In this document: piece by piece, positions 22,863-30,120 of the stretch
Position numbering within the stretch: position 1 is the first letter of the stretch
How the letters are laid out: each line of letters starts with the position of its first letter
The notes under the pieces: generated by a model
Told to the model about the DNA's origin: nothing
The model's input: only the letters and a program-made list of their open reading frames with translations
Database searches by the model: none
DNA from: Acidobacteriota bacterium
GTDB taxonomy: Bacteria > Acidobacteriota > Vicinamibacteria > Vicinamibacterales > UBA8438
Reading direction: 5' to 3'
Length of the DNA stretch: 32,648 bases
Assembly: GCA_026708265.1 (NCBI GenBank)
Contig: JAPOVI010000156.1
Span: 102,849 to 135,496 of the forward strand
Program-made: the position numbers and the translations under genes

Positions 22863-24056
22863 TCAGACAATCCCCGCGCGACGCCACGCCGCGACGGTTC
22901 CCGGCGCATAGCCGAGCTCGGCGAGGATGGCATCGCTGTGCTCGCCGACCTGGGGGATGGCGTCCATGCGCGGCTCGGCACCGTCGAGGGTGGCGGGCGG
23001 CAGCGTGGCCCGGAGCGGCCCGGCGCTCGACGGCACTTCACACCAGCGGTCGCGGGCCCGAAGCTGCGGGTGGTCCGCGAGTTGCGCGACCGAGTTCATG
23101 CGGCCGTTGGCGATCTGCGCGGCGTCGAGCCGGGCCACGATCTCCTCCGCGCTCAGGTTGGCGAAGACGTCGCGGATCGCGGCCTCGAGCGCGTCGCGGT
23201 TGGCCACGCGCCGGGCGTTGGCGTCGAAGCGCGGGTCGGTCGCGAGCTCCGGACGCTCGAGAACCTCGGCACAGAAGCGGACCCACTCGCGCTCGTTCTG
23301 GAGGCCCAGGAAGACCGTTTCGCCGTCGGCACCCTCGAACGGGCCGTAGGGGGCGATGGCGGCATGCCGCGCGCCGCTCCGGGGCGGGGGCGAACCGCCG
23401 TACATCGTGTAGTAGAGCGGGAAGCCCATCCACTCGCCGAGCGCCTCGAGCATCGAGACCTCGATGGTGGCCCCCTCGCCGCTCCGCTCGCGGCGGAACA
23501 GCGCGGTCAGCACCCCCGAGTAGGCGTACATGCCGGCCGCAATGTCGGCGACCGAGATCGACGACTTCACGACCTGATCGGGCGTGCCCGTGATCGACAC
23601 CAGGCCCGCCTCGGCCTGCACCAGCAGGTCGTAGGCCTTCTTGTCGCGGTACGGTCCCGTGGCGCCGTAGCCGGAGACGTTGCAGACGACGAGACGCGGC
23701 CGCCGACCGCGCAACGTGCCGGCGTCGAGCCCGAGCCGATCGGCGGCACCGGGGGCGAGGTTCTGCACGAAGACGTCCGCCCGGTCGATCAGCCGGCCCA
23801 CCACCTCGCGCGCCTCGGGCCGCTTGAGGTCGAGGGTCAGCGACTCCTTCGAGCGGTTCAGCCAGACGAAATGGCTCGAGAGGCCCTTGACCGTGGCGTC
23901 GTATCCGCGCGCGAAGTCGCCGACGCCGGGGCGCTCCACCTTGACGACCCGCGCCCCGAGGTCGGCGAGCTGCCGCGTGGCGAACGGCGCCGCGACCGCC
24001 TGCTCGAGGGCGACGACGGTCACCCCGTCGAGGGGGGCGGCCATCAGGGCGGCCAT
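22863..24056 (-). CDS. CaiB/BaiF family CoA transferase (itaconate/mesaconate CoA-transferase-like)
   Basis: A 397-residue family III CoA transferase that moves CoA between carboxylic acids through an aspartyl-CoA anhydride; the catalytic Asp is Asp143 in KKAYDLLVQAEAGL. The segments LEQAVAAPFATRQLADLG, ISVADIAAGMYAYSG, VSMLEALGEWMGFPLYY, LGLQNEREWVRFCAEVLE and GRMNSVAQLADHPQL recall itaconate- and mesaconate-type CoA transferases rather than formyl-CoA or carnitine transferases; this is from memory of family sequences. ATG 24056 overlaps the dehydrogenase stop (TGATG). An alternative ATG at 24044 gives MAAPLDG and is equally plausible. It is the second gene of the dehydrogenase-transferase unit. 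Confidence 0.88.
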   Translation of the reverse strand: MAALMAAPLDGVTVVALEQAVAAPFATRQLADLGARVVKVERPGVGDFARGYDATVKGLSSHFVWLNRSKESLTLDLKRPEAREVVGRLIDRADVFVQNLAPGAADRLGLDAGTLRGRRPRLVVCNVSGYGATGPYRDKKAYDLLVQAEAGLVSITGTPDQVVKSSISVADIAAGMYAYSGVLTALFRRERSGEGATIEVSMLEALGEWMGFPLYYTMYGGSPPPRSGARHAAIAPYGPFEGADGETVFLGLQNEREWVRFCAEVLERPELATDPRFDANARRVANRDALEAAIRDVFANLSAEEIVARLDAAQIANGRMNSVAQLADHPQLRARDRWCEVPSSAGPLRATLPPATLDGAEPRMDAIPQVGEHSDAILAELGYAPGTVAAWRRAGIV

Positions 24057-25243
24057 CAGAACGAACGCGGCAGGCCGAGCACGTGCTCGGCGATGTAGGA
24101 GAGGATGAGGTTCGTCGAGATCGGGGCCACCTGGTAGAGGCGGGTCTCGCGGAACTTGCGCTCGACGTCGTAGTCTTCGGCGAATCCGAAGCCGCCGTGG
24201 GTCTGAAGCGCCACGTTCGCCGCCTCCCACGACGCGTCCGCCGCGAGCAGCTTCGCCATGTTCGCCTCGGCCCCGCATGGGCGGCCGGCATCGAACAGCT
24301 CCGCCGCGCGCATGCGCATCAGGTCCGCCGCCTCCACGTTGACGTGGGCGCGGGCAATGGGGAACTGCACGCCCTGGTTCTTGCCGATTGGGCGGTTGAA
24401 GACGATGCGCTCGTTGGCGTAGCCGACCGCGCGCTCCACGAACCAGCGGCCGTCGCCGACGCATTCGGCCGCGATCAGGATGCGCTCGGCGTTCAGCCCG
24501 TCGATGAGGTAGCGGAAGCCGCGCCCCTCCTCTCCCACGCGGTTCTCGGCCGGCACGGCCAGGTTGTCGAAGAAGACCTCGGTGGTCGCGTGGTTCATCA
24601 TCGCGCGGAGCGGCCGGATCGTCACCCCGTTGCCCACCGCCGTCCGCAGGTCGACGAGGAACACCGACAAGCCCTCGGTCTTCTTCTTCACCTCCTCGAG
24701 GGGCGTCGTGCGCGCGATGAGCAGCATCAGGTCCGAGTACTCGGCGCGCGAGATCCAGACCTTCTGGCCGTTGACGATGTAGCGGTCGCCGTCGCGCACC
24801 GCCTTCGTCTTGAGCTGCGTGGTGTCGGTTCCGGTGGTCGGCTCGGTCACCCCGAACGCCTGCAGCCGCAGCTCGCCGCTCGCGATCTTCGGCAGGTACT
24901 CGCGCTTCTGGGCCTCGGAGCCGTGCCGCAGCAGCGTACCCATGATGTACATCTGCGCGTGGCAGGCGGCCGAGTTGCCCCCGGAGCGGTTGACCTCCTC
25001 CAGGATGATCGAGGCCTCCAGGATCCCGAGCCCGGAGCCGCCGTACTCTTCCGGAATGAGCGCGGCCAGGTAGCCCGCGTCGGTCAGGGTGCGGACGAAC
25101 TCCTGCGGATAGGCCTCCTCCCGGTCGAGGTCGCGCCAGTAGCTGTCGGGAAAGCGCCGGCAGAGCTCCGCCACCGCGTTGCGGAGGTCCTGGTGCAGCT
25201 CGGTGTCGGGTGCGGCCGGGCGCGGTGCTTCGATCGTGGGCAT
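24056..25243 (-). CDS. Acyl-CoA dehydrogenase, non-canonical catalytic-base region
   Basis: A 395-residue FAD-dependent acyl-CoA dehydrogenase that introduces an alpha-beta double bond and passes electrons to ETF. Features include LIPEEYGGSGLGI, FGVTEPTTGTDTTQLKTKA, GQKVWISRAEYSDL, ALQTHGGFGFAEDYDVER, and a C-terminal AEHVLGLPRSF. The usual glutamate base region (EGT-x-E after the RD motif) reads RETRLYQVAPISTNL, so the classical base is absent. This may mark a subfamily with an altered base or substrate. ATG 25243 has no Shine-Dalgarno but a TACGAT box six bases upstream. It overlaps the CoA-transferase start by one base. It plausibly acts on a methyl-branched dicarboxylyl-CoA; this is inference. 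Confidence 0.9.
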   Translation of the reverse strand: MPTIEAPRPAAPDTELHQDLRNAVAELCRRFPDSYWRDLDREEAYPQEFVRTLTDAGYLAALIPEEYGGSGLGILEASIILEEVNRSGGNSAACHAQMYIMGTLLRHGSEAQKREYLPKIASGELRLQAFGVTEPTTGTDTTQLKTKAVRDGDRYIVNGQKVWISRAEYSDLMLLIARTTPLEEVKKKTEGLSVFLVDLRTAVGNGVTIRPLRAMMNHATTEVFFDNLAVPAENRVGEEGRGFRYLIDGLNAERILIAAECVGDGRWFVERAVGYANERIVFNRPIGKNQGVQFPIARAHVNVEAADLMRMRAAELFDAGRPCGAEANMAKLLAADASWEAANVALQTHGGFGFAEDYDVERKFRETRLYQVAPISTNLILSYIAEHVLGLPRSF

Positions 25244-25249
25244 CCGCAG

Positions 25250-25255
25250 ATCGTA
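25250..25255 (-). promoter_or_regulatory. -10 element of the dehydrogenase-transferase unit (leaderless geometry)
   Basis: TACGAT on the minus strand, exactly six bases before ATG 25243. It is the promoter of the right-hand CoA block. Confidence 0.5.
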
Positions 25256-25383
25256 ACCGCTTCGGCGCGCGGTGCGGGACGGCGATCGGCGGTCGCGCGC
25301 AGCGCGCGCGGGCGGGCGACCCGACGCGCGGCACACGATCACGGCGACGATCGCGGCCGGCGGAGGGCCGCGCCTCCGCGTGC

Positions 25384-25389
25384 TACGAT
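25384..25389 (+). promoter_or_regulatory. -10 element of the Dam-type methyltransferase gene
   Basis: TACGAT 32 bases before ATG 25422, in the 178-base divergent gap shared with the acyl-CoA dehydrogenase gene. Confidence 0.4.
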
Positions 25390-25421
25390 CCCGCCGTTCG
25401 GACCCTCCCGGCACAACCCCG

Positions 25422-26438
25422 ATGGCTGCCGCTCCGCAGCGAACCGGCGGTGCGAAACCTCGCTCCCGCTCCGCGCCGGCGCGCGGCGAGGCGCTGGACC
25501 GGGGCGCCGATGCACTGCGGCGACCGTTGCGCCCGTTTCTGAAGTGGGCGGGCGGCAAGCGGCAACTTCTCCCGGCATTGCGCCCCTACTATCCGGCCCA
25601 CTTCGGGACCTATCACGAGCCGTTTCTCGGGAGCGGCGCCGTCTTCTTCGACCTCGCCTCGCTCGGCGCCCTGCGCCCTTGCCGCGTGCGGCTGACCGAC
25701 GTCAACGGCGACCTGATTGGCTGCTGGCGGCAGCTTCGCGACCGTCCCGACGCTGTGATCGCCCAACTGCACAACCTGGCGGCCGAACGCCTCGCGTCGC
25801 CAGAGGAGCACTACTATCAGGTCCGGGACGACTGGTTCAATCCGAGACGAGCCCGCATCCTCGACGGGGGATCCTGGGCCGAGCGCTACACGACGGATCT
25901 GGCGGCGATGCTGATCTACCTCAACCGGACGGGCTTCAACGGCCTCTTTCGGGTGAACTCGCAGGGTCTGTTCAACGTCCCGCGCGGCAGGTACAAGAAT
26001 CCCCGCATCTGCGACGAGCGCAACCTGCGGCGGACATCCGAAGCACTGTCCGCGCTCGAAGCGGTGGTCGACTACGCGCCGTACGAGACGGTGCTGGACG
26101 TCGCCCGGCCACGCGACTTCGTCTACCTCGATCCCCCCTACGCGCCGCTGAGCACCACGGCATCGTTCACGTCCTACACCCCCGACCGCTTCGATGCCGA
26201 CGCCCAGCGCCGCCTGCAGGAGGTGGTGATTCGGTTGGCGAAACGGCGGTGCCACGTCGTGCTGAGCAACTCGACCGCACCCGAGATCGCCGCCCTGTAT
26301 GACGGCAACGCGGAGGTGGAGCAGGCCGGCATACGAGCCTACAAGGTACCTGCCCGCCGGGCGATCAACTCCAACGCGACGCGCCGGGGACCGATCCAGG
26401 AGTACGTCATCACCAACGTGGCACGGGCGCCCGGGTGA
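25422..26438 (+). CDS. Dam-type (D12 class) adenine-N6 DNA methyltransferase
   Basis: A 338-residue D12-class alpha-group methyltransferase that methylates adenine in DNA, often GATC, using SAM. The N-terminal SAM motif is FLKWAGGKRQLL (39-50), followed by EPFLGSGAVFF. The catalytic motif is DPPY (237-240) in FVYLDPPYAPLS, and the C-terminal EYVITN closes the family pattern. The first 36 residues are a basic extension without similarity. The start is ATG 25422; the frame stays open upstream only because of high GC. It is followed by a PD-(D/E)XK nuclease gene that is frameshifted, so it probably survives as an orphan from a restriction-modification pair. GATC specificity is a guess from family. 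Confidence 0.9.
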   Translation: MAAAPQRTGGAKPRSRSAPARGEALDRGADALRRPLRPFLKWAGGKRQLLPALRPYYPAHFGTYHEPFLGSGAVFFDLASLGALRPCRVRLTDVNGDLIGCWRQLRDRPDAVIAQLHNLAAERLASPEEHYYQVRDDWFNPRRARILDGGSWAERYTTDLAAMLIYLNRTGFNGLFRVNSQGLFNVPRGRYKNPRICDERNLRRTSEALSALEAVVDYAPYETVLDVARPRDFVYLDPPYAPLSTTASFTSYTPDRFDADAQRRLQEVVIRLAKRRCHVVLSNSTAPEIAALYDGNAEVEQAGIRAYKVPARRAINSNATRRGPIQEYVITNVARAPG

Positions 26439-26471
26439 GCATCCGTGCGTTCTCGACTTGCGGCGGAGGCC

Positions 26472-27001
26472 ATGAGGCTTGACGAGCTGGCGAAGACGTC
26501 GCCGAGGGAGCGGGGTGGAAGCGGACGCACTCCCGCCGGTCAGACGACGATCGCGAGCGGCGCCGATCTGGAGCGGGCGGTGGCGACCCTCGCGCGTACA
26601 CTCGGGCTGCGAGTACGGACCCAGGTCCGGGTGGCCCGCAGACTGTGGGGTGCGGCGCGGCGGACGCACCCCGTGCTGAACCCCGACGGCGCTGGACGGG
26701 GCCTCGGCACCTCGAGTGCAAGTTCCAGGGCACGGGCGGCTCGGCGGAAGAGAAGATCCCGGCGACCATCCAGGACATCGCCGCGTGGCCTATTCCCGGC
26801 CTCGTCGTCTTCGAGGGGTCGGGCTTCTCCGCCAACATGCGCGCCTACCTCCACTCGACCGGCAAGGCCGTGGCGTACGAGGACCTGCGCGGGTGGCTGA
26901 CCCTGTTCTTCGGTCTCCCCGAAGCGGAAGCCGTGCCGAACCCGCCCCTGCCGATCGCGTTCGGCAGAGCAGACGGCGGCCGCAAGCCGCTCGGCGACTG
27001 A
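26472..27001 (+). pseudogene. PD-(D/E)XK nuclease, frameshifted (former partner of the Dam-type methyltransferase)
   Basis: Two frames join into one nuclease-like protein. Frame one runs MRLDELAKTSPRERGG, then ADLERAVATLARTLGLRVRT and RRLWGAARR. Frame two resumes LECKFQGTGGSAEEKIP, then TIQDIAAWPIPGLVVFEGSG and a tail ending near 27001. The switch lies between about 26660 and 26715; near 26702-26710 the reading GLG...LECK needs two bases removed or one added. ECK supplies the Glu and Lys of the motif, but the strand that should carry the catalytic Asp before it reads THPVLNP, with none at the expected place. Frameshift plus missing Asp argue for a true pseudogene. It starts 33 bases after the methyltransferase stop. 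GTG 26445 is an alternative start. Confidence 0.65.
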
Positions 27002-27008
27002 CTGCCGC

Positions 27009-28196
27009 ATGCCGGTGACCCTGGGCTCCGAACGGCTGCTCGCCTCCGGCGCGCTCGCGGGTGCGCGTGTCGGCCTGGTCGCCAATCCCGCGTCGGTGGA
27101 CCACGGGTTCCGTCACATCGCCGACCGGATCGCGGAGCAGCCGGGCGTGACGCTGGCCGCGCTCTTCGGGCCGCAGCACGGCTTCCACGCCGACGTGCAG
27201 GACAACATGATCGAGACGGGGCACGCGCGGCACCCGCGGCTCGGAATCCCCGTCCACTCGCTCTACAGCGATACGCGGGAGCCGACGGCGGAAATGCTCG
27301 CCGGGCTCGATGCCCTCGTGATCGACCTGCAGGACGTCGGCACCCGCGTCTACACCTATGCCTACACCATGGCCAACTGCCTGCGGGCGGCGCGCCGGGT
27401 GGGGCTGCGCGTCGTGGTCTGCGACCGGCCGAATCCCATCGGCGGCGAGGCGGTCGAGGGGCCGGTCCTCGATCCGGCCTACGCCTCGTTCGTCGGGCAG
27501 TTCGCCATCCCGCTGCGGCACGGGCTCACCATCGGCGAGCTGGCGCGGCTCTTCAACGACCACTTCGGCATCGGCGCCGACCTGGAGGTGGTGCCGCTCG
27601 ACGGCTGGACGCGCGCGATGTACCACGACGACGCGGAGGCCCCGTGGGTGATTCCGTCGCCCAACCTGCCGACCCTCGACAGCGCCGTCGTCTACCCGGG
27701 CATGGTCCTGCTCGAGGGCACGATGCTGTCCGAGGGCCGCGGCACGACCCGACCGTTCGAGATCGCCGGCGCGCCCGGCATCGATCCCGACCGCCTCGCG
27801 GCCGGGCTGAACGGGCTCGACCTGCCCGGCGTCCACTTCCGGCCCGCGACGTTCGAGCCGACCTTCCAGAAGCACGCGGGACGCACGTGCGGCGGCTGCC
27901 AGATCCATATCACCGACCGCCGCGCGTTCCGCCCCGTCCTGACCGGCGTCGCGTTTCTCGCGGCCTGCCGGCGGACCGCGCCCGAGCGGTTCGACTGGCG
28001 CCGGCCGCCCTACGAGTACGAGCACGAAAGGATGCCGATCGACATTCTCGCGGGCTCCGATGCCCTGCGCCGCGACCTGGACGCGGATCGTCCCGCCGTC
28101 GACATCGCGGCCGGCTGGGAGGCCGACCTCTCCCGATTCGAGACCGCCCGCGGCCCGGTCCTCCTCTACCCGGAGCCTGCGCCACGAGGCCGGTGA
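27009..28196 (+). CDS. NamZ-type exo-beta-N-acetylmuramidase (DUF1343, GH171)
   Basis: A 395-residue DUF1343 protein. The Bacillus subtilis member NamZ releases N-acetylmuramic acid from the non-reducing end of peptidoglycan fragments, in cell-wall recycling. Conserved parts seen are VGLVANPASVD, LFGPQHGFHADVQDNM, VIDLQDVGTRVYTYAYTM, VCDRPNPIGGEAVEGP, PSPNLPTLDSAVVYPG and EGRGTTRPFEIAGAPG. There is no signal peptide, so a cytoplasmic site or an upstream missed start is implied. The ATG at 27009 starts eight bases after the nuclease relic. No other recycling genes (NagZ, AmgK, MurQ) are in view. Family assignment is sure; activity is by homology. Confidence 0.9.
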   Translation: MPVTLGSERLLASGALAGARVGLVANPASVDHGFRHIADRIAEQPGVTLAALFGPQHGFHADVQDNMIETGHARHPRLGIPVHSLYSDTREPTAEMLAGLDALVIDLQDVGTRVYTYAYTMANCLRAARRVGLRVVVCDRPNPIGGEAVEGPVLDPAYASFVGQFAIPLRHGLTIGELARLFNDHFGIGADLEVVPLDGWTRAMYHDDAEAPWVIPSPNLPTLDSAVVYPGMVLLEGTMLSEGRGTTRPFEIAGAPGIDPDRLAAGLNGLDLPGVHFRPATFEPTFQKHAGRTCGGCQIHITDRRAFRPVLTGVAFLAACRRTAPERFDWRRPPYEYEHERMPIDILAGSDALRRDLDADRPAVDIAAGWEADLSRFETARGPVLLYPEPAPRGR

Positions 28197-28330
28197 CGGC
28201 AGGAGCCGCCCGGAGCGCAGGCTCCCAGCGCCCGACCACAGGACCGCGCCAGCTCGGCGCGCGAGGGACGTCCGAACCGGCGGGCCCTGCCCGCAGCCGC
28301 GCGGGGCACGCCGCGCAGCCGTTCCGGTGA

Positions 28331-28336
28331 TACGAT
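28331..28336 (+). promoter_or_regulatory. -10 element of the SRPBCC gene
   Basis: TACGAT, 29 bases before ATG 28366, in the gap after the NamZ-type gene. Confidence 0.35.
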
Positions 28337-28365
28337 GGCTGCCTGCTCGTTCCGCAGCCGTAGCG

Positions 28366-28878
28366 ATGGCCAAGAACCACGGCCGGCAGATCGAACACGA
28401 CGTCGCCATCACCGCCGCGCCCTCGCAGGTGCTGGCCGCGTTCTTCGATCCCGAGGCGCTCGCCGTCTGGTGGCGGACGGTGCGCGCGGTGACCACCCCC
28501 CGGCCGCTGGGCATCTACGCCGTGGAGTGGCGCTCGTCGCCGTTCGCGGACGACGTGTTCGGCATGCTCGGCGGCGTCTTCTACGGGACGGTCATGGAGT
28601 TCCGGGACGGACGCCAGTTCTTCGTCGCGGATGCGTACTGGCTGCCCCCCGAGGACGACCCGGTCGGCCCGATGGGCCTGGAGGTCACCTGCCAGGTCGC
28701 GGGCCCGGGGACGAGGCTGCACGTGCGGCAGGGCGGGCCGCTCGACAACGCGCGCTGGGGCCGCTACTACGACCTGCTGTCAACCGGCTGGGCCGACTCC
28801 CTCGGCGCGCTGAAGCACTACCTGGAGCAGGGCGCGGACCCGCTGCTGCCGCCGCGCGGCGTGGCGCCGCCGGCCTGA
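28366..28878 (+). CDS. SRPBCC (START-like/AHSA1) domain protein
   Basis: A 170-residue single-domain protein of the SRPBCC hydrophobic-cavity fold, related to the AHSA1/polyketide-cyclase group. It reads IEHDVAITAAPSQVLAAFFD, PEALAVWW and a C-terminal WADSLGALKHYLEQG, the pattern of an N-terminal strand, a long central helix-grip sheet and a final long helix. No catalytic residues can be assigned and the ligand is unknown. The ATG at 28366 follows a TACGAT box. The frame is open to 28060 across the NamZ end, but that part is a shadow. It is followed after 25 bases by the FAD oxidoreductase gene, so co-transcription is possible. Confidence 0.8.
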   Translation: MAKNHGRQIEHDVAITAAPSQVLAAFFDPEALAVWWRTVRAVTTPRPLGIYAVEWRSSPFADDVFGMLGGVFYGTVMEFRDGRQFFVADAYWLPPEDDPVGPMGLEVTCQVAGPGTRLHVRQGGPLDNARWGRYYDLLSTGWADSLGALKHYLEQGADPLLPPRGVAPPA

Positions 28879-28903
28879 TCGCACCCGTCCCCGCCACCAG
28901 GAC

Positions 28904-30088
28904 ATGTCCGCGGACCGGGTCGTGATCGTCGGCGGCGGCGTCGTCGGGTCGAGCATCGCTTGGCACCTCCTCGACCGGGGCTTCCGCGGCGAGGTGGCGG
29001 TCGTCGAGCGCGACCCCAGCTATCGCCGGGCGTCCTCGTTCCTCGCCATGGGGGGCGTGCGGCAGCAGTTCAGCTCCGCCGCGAACATCCGGCTCGCCCA
29101 GCACAGCATCCGCTTCTACCAGCACTTCGACGCCCGCATGCGCACGCCGGAGCGTCGCCCGCGGGCCTGGTTCCGGCAGCGCGGGTACCTGTTCCTGGCC
29201 GACGCGGCCGGCGCGCACCGCTTCGAGCGGCGCTACGAGCGGCAGCGGTCGCTCGGGGCCCGCGTGGAGCGCCTCGACGTCGCCGCAATCCGCGCGCTCG
29301 TTCCCGACCTCCACCTGGACGACATCGAGTTCGGCCTCTTCGGTCCGGACGACGGGTACGCGAACCCGCGCGAGGTGCTGGCCGGCTTCCGCCACGCCGC
29401 CGCGACCGCTGGCGCCGCCTACGTAACGGGCGAAGTCACGCGGGTGGACGCGGTGCAGGGCCGGGTCACCGGCGTGACCCTCGACGACGGCCGGGCGATC
29501 GAAGCGCGGGCCGTCGTCAACGCCGCCGGCCCCTTCGCCGCCACGCTCGCGGCGCGCGCCGGCGTCGAGCTTCCGGTCACGCCGGTGCGGCAGCACCTCT
29601 TCCGATGCGCGCTCCCGCGCCGCTGGCCGCACCGCTTCCCGGTCGTCGTCGATCCGGGCGGCGTGCACTGGCGCCACGACGACCCATCGGCACCCGAGGA
29701 TGCGGATCGCATCGTCGTGGCGTTCACCCATCTCGACGAGCCTCCCGGCGAGAACTTCGTCGCCGACCCCGATCGCTGGACGGACGTCGTTCGCCCCCCG
29801 CTCGTGGCCCGCCTGCCCGCGTTCGAAGCGGCAGAGCTGGTCGAGGCCTGGGCCGGCCTCTACGAGATGACACCCGATCACAATCCGCTACTGGGAGAGC
29901 ACCCCGAGCTCGCCGGCTTCGTGCTCGCGAACGGCTTCAGCGGCCACGGCCTCATGATGGCGCCTGCCACGGGGGCCGCGACGGCGGAGCTGCTCACGAC
30001 CGGCGCGTCGACGACGCTCGACATCGGGGCGTTCGATCCGGGTCGCTTCGCCCGCGGCGAGTCGCTCCACGACGACGCAATGATCTGA
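28904..30088 (+). CDS. FAD-dependent oxidoreductase (DAO/sarcosine-oxidase type)
   Basis: A 394-residue DAO-family flavoprotein, like sarcosine or D-amino-acid oxidases and dimethylglycine dehydrogenases. The dinucleotide-binding motif GGGVVGSSIAWHL (about 10-22) is at the N terminus, with VVERD at the end of the second strand; VVNAAGPFAATLAARAG is the second FAD segment, and YEMTPDHNPLLGE followed by NGFSGHGLMMAPA is the conserved C-terminal FAD stretch. It oxidises a secondary or primary amine; the substrate is unknown. AGG precedes the ATG at 28904. It lies 32 bases before the amidase gene, suggesting a unit that hydrolyses an amide and oxidises an amine. Confidence 0.9.
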   Translation: MSADRVVIVGGGVVGSSIAWHLLDRGFRGEVAVVERDPSYRRASSFLAMGGVRQQFSSAANIRLAQHSIRFYQHFDARMRTPERRPRAWFRQRGYLFLADAAGAHRFERRYERQRSLGARVERLDVAAIRALVPDLHLDDIEFGLFGPDDGYANPREVLAGFRHAAATAGAAYVTGEVTRVDAVQGRVTGVTLDDGRAIEARAVVNAAGPFAATLAARAGVELPVTPVRQHLFRCALPRRWPHRFPVVVDPGGVHWRHDDPSAPEDADRIVVAFTHLDEPPGENFVADPDRWTDVVRPPLVARLPAFEAAELVEAWAGLYEMTPDHNPLLGEHPELAGFVLANGFSGHGLMMAPATGAATAELLTTGASTTLDIGAFDPGRFARGESLHDDAMI

Positions 30089-30120
30089 TGCCCTGAGCGA
30101 CGCCGCCACGAGCCCAACGC

